Shown here: positions 1 through 8,264 of the stretch, piece after piece | How the letters are laid out: each line of letters starts with the position of its first letter | How positions within the stretch are numbered: the stretch's first letter is position 1 | Assembly (NCBI RefSeq): GCF_018476525.1 | Contig: NZ_JAHCST010000003.1 | Span: forward strand, 62,001-126,000 | Source of the DNA: Acrocarpospora catenulata | Lineage (GTDB): Bacteria; Actinomycetota; Actinomycetes; Streptosporangiales; Streptosporangiaceae | Length of the DNA stretch: 64,000 nucleotides | Direction: 5' to 3' | Notes under the pieces: model-generated | What the model was told of the DNA's origin: nothing | Databases searched by the model: none | Seen by the model: only the letters and a program-made list of their open reading frames with translations | Position numbers and translations under genes: made by a program

Positions 1-531
1 TTCGGCGACCGCCCCGACCTGGGCGAGGTGCCCTACGACATCGGGATGGAAGCGGACTGGGACCCGGCCCAGTCCTACAACGACATCACCGTGACCCAGC
101 AGTACTACGGCACCTCGACCCGGGTCACCGACGCGGCGTCGATCCAAAGGCGGGGATGGCGGGACACCGAGCGGCAGAGCCTGCTCGCCGACGCCGAGGC
201 CGCGGCCGACCAGGCGCGCTACCTGCTCGACAAGTACAAGACTCCAAGCCGGCGCATCCAGACGATCATTCTCGATCCGGCGGGCAACCCGGGCATCTGG
301 CCGGCGGCGCTGGGGGTCGAGCAGGGCGATGTGGTCCGGGTCAACCGGCGACCGATCGGCGCCCCGCCGATCTCCGGCATCTACGAGGTGATCGCCAAGG
401 CGCACAGCGTCGACTTCGGGGAGGGGAAGTGGAAGGTAATCCTCTCCCTCGGGCCCGGCGACCCGGACGTCCTCATGGTGGATGACCCGGTGTTCGGCCT
501 GCTCAACGGCTCCAACGTGATCGGGTGGTGA
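1..531 (+). CDS. Phage tail protein, C-terminal part (cut by window edge)
   Basis: The reading frame is open from the first base and ends at TGA 529-531, so only the last ~176 residues are visible. The visible part has the character of the C-terminus of a tail/baseplate protein: a β-rich region with an 'LGVEQGDVVRVNRRP' stretch typical of phage proteins that read like a receptor or hub domain. It sits 4 bp upstream of two further tail-type genes and a lysis cassette, which is the main reason for the structural call. No catalytic motif is seen. The family cannot be named from this fragment; the alternative is a siphovirus minor tail protein of the Dit/Tal type. Confidence 0.6.
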   Translation, partial: FGDRPDLGEVPYDIGMEADWDPAQSYNDITVTQQYYGTSTRVTDAASIQRRGWRDTERQSLLADAEAAADQARYLLDKYKTPSRRIQTIILDPAGNPGIWPAALGVEQGDVVRVNRRPIGAPPISGIYEVIAKAHSVDFGEGKWKVILSLGPGDPDVLMVDDPVFGLLNGSNVIGW

Positions 532-535
532 GCTG

Positions 536-1627
536 ATGCCGTACCCAGTGCCCAACCCCCGCACGTGGGGGGCGGAGTTCGTCACCCCGCCCAAGCTTCG
601 CGACCTCGGCGACTCGATCGCCTTCTTGCGACAGAAGCCGTTGTTCCAGGGCTACCAGGCGACCGCGCAGGCCGTCCCCGATCAGACGTACGTGCCCGTG
701 AACATGGACGTGGAGACGCTCGACAACTGGGCCGTCCACTCGACGAAGGACAACCCGAGCCGGTACCCGGTGCCGGTGGACGGCTGGTACCTGGTCATGG
801 GCCACCTGTTCGTCGACTACACGGCCGGATCGTCGGGCTTCAGCCACTCGATCAGCTTCCGCGCCACACAGAACGGCTCCGCCACCGACTACCGCGGCGA
901 GACCCGGCCCGGCGGATCCACCCACCAGCCGGGCGTGTACGGCGCCGAACTGCTCCAGCTGAGCAAGTCCACCTCGGACTACGTGGAGATGCTCGCCTGG
1001 CAGAACACCGGGACCACGCGCAACCTGGTCGCCGACGTGAGCAGCTCGAACATCAAGTCCAGCGTGATGAGCGTGGCGTGGGTGGCGTCGCTGACCGGAA
1101 CGACCGGCCTCGCGGTACCCTCCCCCGCGGCGTGGACGTCGCCGCTCACGTCCGCCCAACTCAACGCCTACCGCGACCACGTGCGGTTCCTGACGTATCC
1201 GCCGATCGCCCGGCTGGCGCTCAACTCCGGCCAGGGCATCCCCACCCAGGCGTGGCCCAACGGCACCCCCATCCAGTTCGACGCCGCCACCGTGGACAAC
1301 TACGCAGGCTGGAACGCAGGAGTGAACCCGACCCGCTACAGCTTCGCCAGGAGCGGCGTCTACTACCTGTACGGCATGTACTCCTGCGCGAGCAACGCGA
1401 CGGGTACCAGGGGGGTCGGCCTGCGCATCAACGGCGGCACCACGGTGTGGGGCTGCCACGACATGCCGTGCACGGCCACCGCGCCCGCGCACCGCGTCGC
1501 CGCCTCCCGCACGGTCCGCGTCACCGCGGGCGACTACGTGGAACTGATGGCCTTCCAGTCCTCCGGGGCGACCCGGAACACACAGGGCCCGCACGCCGTG
1601 CTGATCGTGGTCTGGAAGGGCGCCTGA
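536..1627 (+). CDS. Phage tail/receptor-binding protein with two C1q-like β-domains
   Basis: 363 residues. Two homologous halves are visible (about 35-165 and 225-360). Each begins with a 'Q.VP..T...I/VNFD..T.DN...' pattern, has a central G-Y/W-Y-L segment, and ends with a 'DYVELMA(F/W)Q(N/S)(T/S)G.TRN' segment. This is the signature of jelly-roll C1q/TNF-like modules used as host-binding heads of phage fibres. The start ATG lies 5 bp after the previous stop. The stop overlaps the next start (TGATG), indicating one translationally coupled structural operon. The next protein has a related single domain, so the three may form one host-recognition assembly (inference). Confidence 0.65.
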   Translation: MPYPVPNPRTWGAEFVTPPKLRDLGDSIAFLRQKPLFQGYQATAQAVPDQTYVPVNMDVETLDNWAVHSTKDNPSRYPVPVDGWYLVMGHLFVDYTAGSSGFSHSISFRATQNGSATDYRGETRPGGSTHQPGVYGAELLQLSKSTSDYVEMLAWQNTGTTRNLVADVSSSNIKSSVMSVAWVASLTGTTGLAVPSPAAWTSPLTSAQLNAYRDHVRFLTYPPIARLALNSGQGIPTQAWPNGTPIQFDAATVDNYAGWNAGVNPTRYSFARSGVYYLYGMYSCASNATGTRGVGLRINGGTTVWGCHDMPCTATAPAHRVAASRTVRVTAGDYVELMAFQSSGATRNTQGPHAVLIVVWKGA

Positions 1628-2157
1628 TGTCGCTCCAGCCGCCGGAGGTGCCCATCTTCCCGGCCCGCTACGGGCCGGCCGCTGCCGACTTCAACGCTTG
1701 GCTGAAGGACCCGGCCACATTCCTGGCCGCACCACCGTGGTGCTCGGTCCGCCGCACCACAGCCCAAGCCATCCCGTCCGGCACCTGGACAACCATTCAG
1801 TTCAACCAGGTGGACGCCGACGGGTACAGCGGCTGGGACGCCGTCAACTTCCGGTACGCCGCGCAGGCGCCCGGCTGGTACCTGGTCACCCTCAAGGTCG
1901 CCGCCAACGTCGCCGCGGGCGGAACGACGCACGCGCTACTGCCGGGCATCGTCACCACGGGAATCCTGTATCAGGGCAACGAGTCCTGGCAGGTCACCAC
2001 CGACACCGCCGGGATGGTCACCACCCAGCAGTTCGTGTACCTCGCCCCCGGCATCGACTGGGTGGCGGGCCAGATCCACATCGCATCGGCGGCGCTATCC
2101 ACGCCGACCGCGACCGGGCAGCAGCCGCAGATGGACATCGTCTGGTGGAGCGTGTAA
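1627..2157 (+). CDS. Phage tail-associated protein with one C1q-like domain
   Basis: 176 residues, start ATG overlapping the preceding TGA. From residue ~42 it carries the same β-module as the upstream protein: 'TTAQAIPSGTWTTIQFN' followed by 'GYSGWDAVNFRYAAQAPGWYLV'. It looks like a one-domain paralogue of the two-domain protein before it. The N-terminus (~35 residues) is different and could be an attachment segment. Role in host binding is inferred from fold and position. Confidence 0.55.
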   Translation: MSLQPPEVPIFPARYGPAAADFNAWLKDPATFLAAPPWCSVRRTTAQAIPSGTWTTIQFNQVDADGYSGWDAVNFRYAAQAPGWYLVTLKVAANVAAGGTTHALLPGIVTTGILYQGNESWQVTTDTAGMVTTQQFVYLAPGIDWVAGQIHIASAALSTPTATGQQPQMDIVWWSV

Positions 2158-2160
2158 CCC

Positions 2161-2847
2161 ATGGCCCAGCCTGCGTTCGAAGCGGCCGGCACCTACCTCA
2201 CCGGCTCCGGTACGTCGGCGGCGGTCGCGGTCCCGTCGGGGGTGGCAAACGGAAAGATCGTCATCGTAACGATCTTCATCAACTCCGGCACGGCCGCCAT
2301 CACCCCGGCCGCCGGTTTCGCCCCGGCCGAGGGCTCACCGAGTGCGATCACCGCCGGTGGCGGCAACCACGCCCTGCACGTCTTCTGGAAGAGAGCCACC
2401 GCGGCCGACGCCGGCACCTACACCTTCTCGTGGACCGGCTCGATCGTCCGCGAGGCAATCGCCACCCTCTACAACAACTGCGTGGCCAGCGGGAACCCGT
2501 TCGACTCTCCGACCAGCACCGCGCAGGACACCGGTAGCGGCAGCGTCACCCCGGCCGTCAACGTCACCACCGCTGGCCCAGACAGACGGCTCATCTGGGC
2601 GGCCACGAACTGGGCGGGCGGCACCTGGACGGCGCCGACCAGCTTCACCCGAAGGGCGCAAGGCGGCAACGGCAACTTCACCACCTGCGACGCGCCCTTC
2701 CCCACCCAGGGAGCCTCGGGGAACGTCACCGGCTCCGCGACGGGCTCCGACAAACGGTGCGCGTGGCTGGGCGCCCTCATCGGTACCACCTCGGGCGCGC
2801 CGGACCGGCCGCCACCACAGATGTCCCAGTACGGCTCGTACTTCTAG
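2161..2847 (+). CDS. Phage structural protein, Ser/Thr/Gly-rich β-protein
   Basis: 228 residues, rich in Thr, Ala, Gly and Ser, with alternating hydrophobic β-strands and no membrane segment or catalytic motif. It starts 4 bp after the previous stop. The composition and the Ig-like pattern ('TYTFSWTGSIV', 'NVTTAGPDRRLIWAATNW') suggest a virion surface or tail decoration protein. No family is recognised; the call rests on position in the tail operon. Confidence 0.5.
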   Translation: MAQPAFEAAGTYLTGSGTSAAVAVPSGVANGKIVIVTIFINSGTAAITPAAGFAPAEGSPSAITAGGGNHALHVFWKRATAADAGTYTFSWTGSIVREAIATLYNNCVASGNPFDSPTSTAQDTGSGSVTPAVNVTTAGPDRRLIWAATNWAGGTWTAPTSFTRRAQGGNGNFTTCDAPFPTQGASGNVTGSATGSDKRCAWLGALIGTTSGAPDRPPPQMSQYGSYF

Positions 2848-2854
2848 GAGAGAC

Positions 2855-3355
2855 ATGGCTCGCTACTTGACCACCGTGGTCAGCACGGCGGCGATCGTCG
2901 CCACCGCACCTTCGGGCGGCTCGGCGAACGCGCTGTTCGCCAACCTCAACGCGTCGGCCACCTCCGGCCACAAGCTGCGCCGGGTCACGCTGGGCGTGGT
3001 CGCGGGCGCGTCCGTGCCCACCAGCCAGCAGCTCCTGGTCGCCGTGGTCCGCACCACGGCGCGGGGCACCGCCACCGCGACGGTCACCCCGAAGGCCATG
3101 GACCCGAACGGGCCGCCGTCCTCGATCACCGGCCTGGACACCGCCTGGAGCGCAGTCCCGACCGCCACCTGGACGGCCAGCAACTGGCTCTACCAGATCC
3201 CCTTCAACTCGCAGAGCGGCGTGGACCTGCCGTTCGAGCTGCTGGAGGAGTTGATCTGCCCTACCGGCGTCGCCAACGGGCTGGCCTTCATCAACACCAC
3301 CAACGCGCTCCCGGCCGGCCACTCCTACAGCCTGACCGTGGAACACGAGGAGTAG
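2855..3355 (+). CDS. Phage tail-region protein, unknown family
   Basis: 166 residues. The start ATG at 2855 is chosen because a GGAGAGAC ribosome site precedes it, 7 bp after the upstream stop. An Ala-rich N-terminus ('TTVVSTAAIVATAPSGGSANALF') is followed by a β-rich body containing 'HKLRRVTLGVVAGASVPTSQ' and ending 'GHSYSLTVEHEE'. The pattern resembles actinophage minor structural proteins, but no family can be named. Confidence 0.5.
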   Translation: MARYLTTVVSTAAIVATAPSGGSANALFANLNASATSGHKLRRVTLGVVAGASVPTSQQLLVAVVRTTARGTATATVTPKAMDPNGPPSSITGLDTAWSAVPTATWTASNWLYQIPFNSQSGVDLPFELLEELICPTGVANGLAFINTTNALPAGHSYSLTVEHEE

Positions 3356-3379
3356 GAACCGGCGGGCTGAGGGAGCGGC

Positions 3380-4321
3380 ATGTCGAGGCGCTGGCGCTGG
3401 CCGCGCTCGCGGCGCGGCGTCTTCCTGGTGGTGCCACCCGCCGCCCAGGACGCGCCGCCGCCCGAGCTGCCGCCGCGCCTGCTGGAACTGAGCGGGCCAA
3501 GGCCTCGCTGGGGCCGGGCCCGCAGGAGCGTCTTCCTGGCCGTCCCGCCGCTGGCTCCGGCGCCGGTCCCGTACGTCCGCAGGCGCGCGTCCTCCTGGCC
3601 GGTGTCCCGGGCCGGGGTGTTCCTGGCCGTGCCGCCCGCTCCACCCACCGAGCCGCCACCGTGGATCCCCGGCATCGTGCGCACCCGGGTACGGGTGAGC
3701 TGGAGGACTCGCCGCGCCTGGTGGACGCCCGTTCCGGAGACTGCCGCACCGCCCACACCACCAGCCTGGGTGCCCTCGTTCACCAGCTCGCCGCGGCCGA
3801 CCACCCCACCGCCGCGGCGCGGCCGGTGGCTCACCTGCCCGCCACCTCAAGAGCGGCCGCCCGCGCCCACCGCCCGCGCTCGTCGGCAGTGGCCAGCCTC
3901 CCGCCGCGGCGGAATCACGGACCCGCCCTGGCCGCTTCCTCCGGTGGCTCCTGCCCGGCCTCCGGACAGGATTGGACGCCGCCGGACGCTCTCGTACGTG
4001 CCGCGCCGGGGACGGTGGAGCGCGCCGCCCTGGCCCCAGGTAGTCCCGCCCGCGCCGCCGGTATGGGTGCCGCCGCACATGGTTGGCCGCCGTCCGCGCC
4101 CGCCAGCTCGCCGCGGACGCCTCATGCTCTGCCCGCTCGTCGGCCTGGCCCCGCCGTCGGTGATGCTGCGCGCGATCCGCGCCGAGGTGCACGGGCCGGC
4201 GCGTTCCGGCCCGGTCCCGTCCGGGCCCGCCGTACACACGCATTCCGTCGTCGGCCCGGCTGTCCACCGCGAGGTGACCGGGCCCGCTACCAGCCGCAAC
4301 GTCTCGGGAACGGGGGTCTGA
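3380..4321 (+). CDS. Pro/Arg-rich repetitive protein in phage tail operon
   Basis: 313 residues with extreme composition: mostly Pro, Arg, Trp and Val with almost no acidic residues before residue ~260. Imperfect repeats of about 40-50 residues alternate an RRG-(V/S)-FL-x-VPP or RRGRW core with Pro-rich spacers and a '(P)WVP' motif. The last ~50 residues ('VMLRAIRAEVHGPARSG...') are non-repetitive, hinting at an attachment domain. It overlaps the next gene by one base (TGATG), so it is translated as part of the tail operon. Codon position GC bias could create spurious Pro/Arg ORFs, but the repeats, the coupled downstream start and the lack of a competing frame support it as real. Function unknown. 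Confidence 0.55.
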   Translation: MSRRWRWPRSRRGVFLVVPPAAQDAPPPELPPRLLELSGPRPRWGRARRSVFLAVPPLAPAPVPYVRRRASSWPVSRAGVFLAVPPAPPTEPPPWIPGIVRTRVRVSWRTRRAWWTPVPETAAPPTPPAWVPSFTSSPRPTTPPPRRGRWLTCPPPQERPPAPTARARRQWPASRRGGITDPPWPLPPVAPARPPDRIGRRRTLSYVPRRGRWSAPPWPQVVPPAPPVWVPPHMVGRRPRPPARRGRLMLCPLVGLAPPSVMLRAIRAEVHGPARSGPVPSGPAVHTHSVVGPAVHREVTGPATSRNVSGTGV

Positions 4322-4662
4322 TGGCCACGGTGTTGCAGAGGGAGTCCACGGAGTTCATCTACAGCGGGGTGGATGGCGATGTGCCCAGCGTGGGCGCTGA
4401 GATGGCGTTCCTGGCCGCCGCTGTCCGGCCGACGTCGGGGGACTGGGAGCAGGCCGTGCTGGTGCCGGACAACTCCCACCCGCTGTGGGCCGATGCCGTC
4501 GCCTCTGGCCTGCTCGGCGACTACTACGTGGCCATCCTCGTGGGCGCGTACGGCGGGACGGGCGTGGTCCTGGCCCCCGGCGACTACCAGGTGTGGCTCC
4601 GGCTCACGGACACCGTGGAGCAGCCGGTCAGGATCGCGCCGACCGCCCTGGAGATCGCATGA
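4321..4662 (+). CDS. Small phage protein, unknown
   Basis: 113 residues, ATG overlapping the previous stop. Predicted as a compact globular β-protein: 'MAFLAAAVRPTSGDWEQAVLVPD' then 'YYVAILVGAYGGTGVVLAPGDYQVWLRLTDTVEQPVRIAP'. The second half resembles Ig-like phage domains that describe attached value ranges (e.g. BppU-like N-terminal domains), but this is only a pattern resemblance. Overlaps the next start by 4 bp (ATGA). Confidence 0.5.
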   Translation: MATVLQRESTEFIYSGVDGDVPSVGAEMAFLAAAVRPTSGDWEQAVLVPDNSHPLWADAVASGLLGDYYVAILVGAYGGTGVVLAPGDYQVWLRLTDTVEQPVRIAPTALEIA

Positions 4663-4880
4663 TCAAGGTGAGCGTGCCGTACGAGCACGACCCCGCCGAC
4701 CTGTCTCCCATCCACCTCGCGGTCCTCCCGCGCGGTGCCCGACCCGGCGAGGACGACTGGGTGCCCGCCTACCGGGACACGGTGGACGGCCGCCGGGTGG
4801 TCTGGGCACGGTTCGAGGACCCGGCCGGCGTGGTGTGGCTGCGGACACGGGACGGGCAGCGCGAGGTGACCCGGCTGTGA
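4659..4880 (+). CDS. Small phage protein, unknown
   Basis: 73 residues, start ATG inside the ATGA overlap with the preceding gene and end inside a GTGA overlap with the next. The sequence is charged ('YEHDPADLSPIHLAVLPRGARPGEDDW'), with no membrane segment. Its retention between two 4-bp overlaps is the best evidence that it is translated. No family recognised. Confidence 0.5.
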   Translation: MIKVSVPYEHDPADLSPIHLAVLPRGARPGEDDWVPAYRDTVDGRRVVWARFEDPAGVVWLRTRDGQREVTRL

Positions 4881-5317
4881 TCCGCCGCCCTGGCCCTCTC
4901 TCCGAGCACCCCTTCGAGTTGCTGTTCGGCGCGCTGGCCGCGGTTTCCGGCCTGGTGGCCACGCTGGGGATCGTGGCGAGCGCGAGCATCAACGCCGCGC
5001 TCCCGCTGCTGGCAGTCCGGGCTTGGGGCGTGCTGCAACTGGCGGCGGGGGTGCTGATGGTGGTCGGTGTGCTGCTGCCGTACCGGCGTCGGGCCTCGCT
5101 GGTGGTGGCGTGGCGGCTGGAGCGGGCGGGGCTGTGGCCGCTGGCGGCAACGGCGCTCGTGTACGCGGTGGTGGCGGTCAGCCATTCGGGGGTGCGCGCG
5201 TTGCAGGCGGCGGTGGTGTACGTGGCGCTCGCGCTGGCCTGCATCGCGCGGGCGCGGGCGGTCACACGGCTGGAGCAGGCGCTTCTTTCGGTGGAGCCGC
5301 CGGATGTCGACCGTTGA
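4877..5317 (+). CDS. Four-helix membrane protein of the phage late operon
   Basis: 146 residues, GTG start overlapping the previous TGA. Four hydrophobic segments can be read at roughly 15-35, 42-65, 85-105 and 112-130, with Arg-rich connecting loops. Membrane proteins of this size just upstream of the lysin can be holins or accessory lysis proteins in actinophages, but the four-helix form and the lack of a known signature leave the role open. Confidence 0.45.
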   Translation: MIRRPGPLSEHPFELLFGALAAVSGLVATLGIVASASINAALPLLAVRAWGVLQLAAGVLMVVGVLLPYRRRASLVVAWRLERAGLWPLAATALVYAVVAVSHSGVRALQAAVVYVALALACIARARAVTRLEQALLSVEPPDVDR

Positions 5318-5666
5318 CTGGCTCACCCCGGCGGTCATCGCGCTCCTCGCCGGGGGTACGGGCCAGCTGCTGACCACGCTGGTGCGCGCCCGCATCGATC
5401 TGCGCAAGGCCAAGACGGACGACCAGCGGGCGCCGATCGACCTTGACGCCGCGGCGCTCGGCGGGGCCGAACTCGCGGTCGGCTCGGTGGTGACGGCACT
5501 CCGCGAGGCCGAGGCGCGCATCGGCCGACTGGAGCGGGAGGCCACCGAGAAGGACCGGCGGATCGAGCACTTGGAGCAGGACCTGAACCGGGCGCACATC
5601 CGCATCGGCCGGCTTCAGGGCGAACTCGACCGCCTTCGTCCGCCATCGCTCCCCGAGCTTCCGTAG
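5304..5666 (+). CDS. Membrane-anchored coiled-coil protein, candidate lysis accessory
   Basis: 120 residues. An N-terminal hydrophobic segment ('PAVIALLAGGTGQLLTTLV', ~8-27) is followed from residue ~60 by a long heptad-rich coiled coil ('ALREAEARIGRLEREATEKD' onwards). It overlaps the upstream gene by 14 bp. A single membrane anchor plus coiled coil just before the endolysin fits a type-III holin or spanin-like lysis accessory, inferred from layout only. Confidence 0.5.
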   Translation: MSTVDWLTPAVIALLAGGTGQLLTTLVRARIDLRKAKTDDQRAPIDLDAAALGGAELAVGSVVTALREAEARIGRLEREATEKDRRIEHLEQDLNRAHIRIGRLQGELDRLRPPSLPELP

Positions 5667-5770
5667 CAAGACGGACGCCCGGTTGGGCTATTGACGTCCG
5701 GGGTGGTGCGGGCCGACGCGGGACCCGGACTCGGTGTGACCGAGCACATTCACCCTCACCAGGAGGAGCT

Positions 5771-6574
5771 ATGCCCATTGATCTGGTCCCCCGCAGCGCG
5801 TGGCGTGCGCGCTCCCCGAAGGGCTCGTACACGCCGCTGACCTCCACCAAAGGCGTCAAGGTGCACTACACGGGCGGGCGCATCGACCCCCGCATGCTGG
5901 ACGACCACAGCCGATGTGTGGCCGCGGTCCAAGCCATCCAGGCGCACCACATGGATGGCAACGGCTGGATCGACATCGGGTACTCGGCCCTGGCCTGTTG
6001 GCATCGGAAGGTGTTCGTCGGCCGTGGCCCCCGCCGCGTGCCCGCCGCCAACGGTTCCGGGTTGAACTCCGGCCACTACGCGGTGTGCGGCCTGGTCGGC
6101 AACTCCGGGCTGGTCGAGCCGAACGACGCGATGCTGCACGCGATCCTGGACGCGATCGAGTGGCTGCGCGCCGAGGGCGGCGCCGGGCGGGAGATCAAGG
6201 GACACAGGGACGGCTACTCCACGGACTGCCCCGGGGGGCCGTTGTACGCGTGGGTGCAGCGCGGCGCTCCCCGGCCGGGCGGACAGCCCAAGCCCTCCCC
6301 GGCCGGCGATGACAACCCGGTCCCGGAGTTCGCGCGGACGCTGAAGGTCACGAGTCCGATGATGCGCGGCGACGACGTGGCCACCTGGCAGCGCGGCGCG
6401 AAGCGGTTCGTCCCCGCCTTGAAGGTCGACGGCTGGTACGGCGCCGATTCCCGCCGCGCGGCCGAGACCGTACAGCGCACAGTCGGCATGCCCGTCACGG
6501 GTGTGGTCGACGCCGAGACCTGGCTCCTCACGTGGGTGTGGGAGCCGGAACCCAAGAAGGAGAAGTCATCGTGA
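5771..6574 (+). CDS. Endolysin: N-acetylmuramoyl-L-alanine amidase with peptidoglycan-binding domain
   Basis: 267 residues, preceded by a strong AGGAGGAG ribosome site. Residues ~5-165 form an Amidase_2/PGRP domain. Zn ligands are visible as His32 in 'VKVHYTGG', the His in 'KGHRDGYSTDCPG' and its Cys, with the characteristic 'NGWIDIGYSALAC' segment between. Residues ~190-255 are a PG_binding_1 domain ('MMRGDDVATWQRGAKR...VDGWYG...TGVVDAETW'). There is no signal peptide, so export would need a holin, and membrane proteins flank it. It cleaves the amide bond between N-acetylmuramic acid and the stem peptide at the end of the phage lytic cycle. The next gene starts inside its stop (GTGA). Confidence 0.9.
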   Translation: MPIDLVPRSAWRARSPKGSYTPLTSTKGVKVHYTGGRIDPRMLDDHSRCVAAVQAIQAHHMDGNGWIDIGYSALACWHRKVFVGRGPRRVPAANGSGLNSGHYAVCGLVGNSGLVEPNDAMLHAILDAIEWLRAEGGAGREIKGHRDGYSTDCPGGPLYAWVQRGAPRPGGQPKPSPAGDDNPVPEFARTLKVTSPMMRGDDVATWQRGAKRFVPALKVDGWYGADSRRAAETVQRTVGMPVTGVVDAETWLLTWVWEPEPKKEKSS

Positions 6575-7071
6575 GGAAGATCCTCGCTCTCGTTGCCGCC
6601 GCGCTGCTCGCGTTCGGCGTCTTCGGCGGCGCCCTGGCTGCGGCAGCCCCGGCGGAGCCCGCGAAGGCGTACGGCGGCTGCGTGTCGAAGAGCACCGGCT
6701 ACCTGCGGGTGCTGGAGCGGAACAATCTGGCCAAGAGCACGGTGGGGGCGTGCAAGTCCACCGAAAGGAAGATCACCTTCCCGTCTCGGACCGGCCTCAT
6801 CAAGGGCGACAGGGGGGCGTCCGCGTACGAGGTGTGGCGGGACACCAAGCTGGCCGACGGCACCCAGCCGAACAAGGCCAAGACCGAGGCCGACTACCTG
6901 GCGAGTCTGAAGGGCGCGACCGGACCGGCCGGCCCGAAGGGTGACGGCGGTCCCGCTGGCCCGGCCCCGGTGAAGCTTGTCTTGAAGTACGGCGGCAAGA
7001 CGGTGAACTGCACCAAGGACGCAGCTGCCACCGACCTCACGTACGAGTGCGCCGACGCCCCGACGTCATAG
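6571..7071 (+). CDS. Secreted protein with short collagen-like segment
   Basis: 166 residues from the GTG that overlaps the endolysin stop. A clear signal peptide ('RKILALVAAALLAFGVFGG' then an Ala-rich cleavage region, ~1-29) is followed by a domain with Cys residues near 35 and 57. A Gly-X-Y run of five to six triplets then begins 'GATGPAGPKGDGGPAGPAP', and the C-terminal domain holds two Cys, suggesting disulphides. Collagen-like runs are common in phage fibres and bacterial surface proteins; here the protein has its own Sec signal and is coupled to the lysin gene. It may be a lysogenic-conversion surface protein or a structural accessory (inference). Confidence 0.6.
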   Translation: MRKILALVAAALLAFGVFGGALAAAAPAEPAKAYGGCVSKSTGYLRVLERNNLAKSTVGACKSTERKITFPSRTGLIKGDRGASAYEVWRDTKLADGTQPNKAKTEADYLASLKGATGPAGPKGDGGPAGPAPVKLVLKYGGKTVNCTKDAAATDLTYECADAPTS

Positions 7072-7136
7072 TCGACACCTCACCCCTGCTCGTCCCGCCG
7101 ACGTACGGCGGGTTCGTCCCCCAAGGAGGGGCATCC

Positions 7137-7517
7137 ATGAAGATCTTCGGCCGTGAGCCTGCCGCGTGGTTGCACGCGCTGCAGGCCATACTCGCCTTCG
7201 CCACCACGCTCCCGATCGTCCAGGCATGGGGGCTCACCCAGGAGGCCGCGGCGGTCGTGATGACGATCGCGGGCGGTGCCGTCGCCGTCTGGGTTGCCGT
7301 CGCGACCCGGCCGTTCGTGGTCAGCGCGCTCACCGGAGGAGTCCAGACCATCCTCACCGGGCTGATCGTGTTCGGTCTGCCGCTCTCCCAGACGTCCGCC
7401 GGCGCGGCCGTGGCCGCCCTCAACGTGGTCCTCATGCTGCTGCTGCCGCTGGGCATCACCCCGGCCGCCGACCCGGCGCCGGGATTTGTACGGGCAGAAC
7501 GGCGCCTCGTCAGATAG
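7137..7517 (+). CDS. Holin-like membrane protein
   Basis: 126 residues; an AAGGAGGGG ribosome site ends 6 bp before the ATG. Three hydrophobic segments are seen at ~12-32, ~38-60 and ~68-105, with a positively charged C-terminus. Size, topology, position as the last gene after the lysin, and the strong terminator downstream all fit an actinophage holin that forms the membrane lesions releasing the endolysin. The family was not recognised by sequence. Confidence 0.6.
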   Translation: MKIFGREPAAWLHALQAILAFATTLPIVQAWGLTQEAAAVVMTIAGGAVAVWVAVATRPFVVSALTGGVQTILTGLIVFGLPLSQTSAGAAVAALNVVLMLLLPLGITPAADPAPGFVRAERRLVR

Positions 7518-7555
7518 ACCCCCGCTTCGCGGGTGCCTCTCCCCGGTGACTGAAC

Positions 7556-7597
7556 GCCTCGCTCCACCTTCGGGTGGGGCGAGGCATTCTTTCGTTT
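7556..7597 (+). terminator. Rho-independent terminator ending the phage late operon
   Basis: Inverted arms GCCTCGCTCCACC and GGTGGGGCGAGGC with a TTCG tetraloop (7556-7585) are followed by a T-rich tail (7586-7597). It lies 39 bp after the holin-like gene, closing the + strand tail/lysis operon. Confidence 0.85.
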
Positions 7598-7742
7598 TGG
7601 CGGCGATCCGCGAACCCATAGGCCGCTGACCAGGGAGCATATTCGCCGTGATCATTTCCGGAGGCCGATCATGAAATGATCGTTATTTGGCGCTGGAGCC
7701 ATACGAGTGAATGTTGTCGGTAGCCCCCGGAAGAATCGAGGC

Positions 7743-8264
7743 ATGAACGACTTGCTCGACGCGGTGCAGTGGGGCCAGGTACCTGGATACCTAGCCTTCG
7801 TGGCGGTCTGCATCCAGGGCATTCGGAAGTGGTGGAACCGTCGCAGGGTGGTGGCAATCGGTCCACAGGAGGAGACGCGCAAGTCTCTCGTGACGGCCCG
7901 GACGCTGTTCGCGGATCTAGCGGCCAAGCCTAGGCGCACGAACTGGTTCATCGACGAGTGCCGCCGCCGAACTGCTGAAACTCTACGAGACCTAGCAGAT
8001 CAGACCGGTGATCGCCTGTTGCGTGAGCACGTGCGCGCCGCTGCCGATTCCTGGGACGCAGCGTTCGCTGAATCGCCCGGTGAGCGTGAGGTCCCATTCC
8101 GGTTCGTGGGCGTGCCTCGCAGCCGCGAAGACATTGAGGGGGAGGCCGAAGACCTGAGACGACTCGATGCCGTGACGGATCACGCTCAGGTGGGCCTCGA
8201 AGCCGTCAACCACGGAATCGCCCGACTCAACGCGCTCGAACGGAAGGTACGGGGCCGAGGCTAG
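7743..8264 (+). CDS. Membrane-anchored protein of unknown function
   Basis: 173 residues from ATG 7743; an upstream in-frame ATG at 7707 is possible but adds only a short polar leader. A single hydrophobic segment (~12-27, 'VPGYLAFVAVCIQGI') is followed by a basic stretch (WWNRRR) and a soluble α-helical body rich in Arg, Glu and Asp. GC is lower than in the phage operon, suggesting separate origin. No family recognised; it lies in the cargo region between lysis genes and defence genes. Confidence 0.5.
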   Translation: MNDLLDAVQWGQVPGYLAFVAVCIQGIRKWWNRRRVVAIGPQEETRKSLVTARTLFADLAAKPRRTNWFIDECRRRTAETLRDLADQTGDRLLREHVRAAADSWDAAFAESPGEREVPFRFVGVPRSREDIEGEAEDLRRLDAVTDHAQVGLEAVNHGIARLNALERKVRGRG

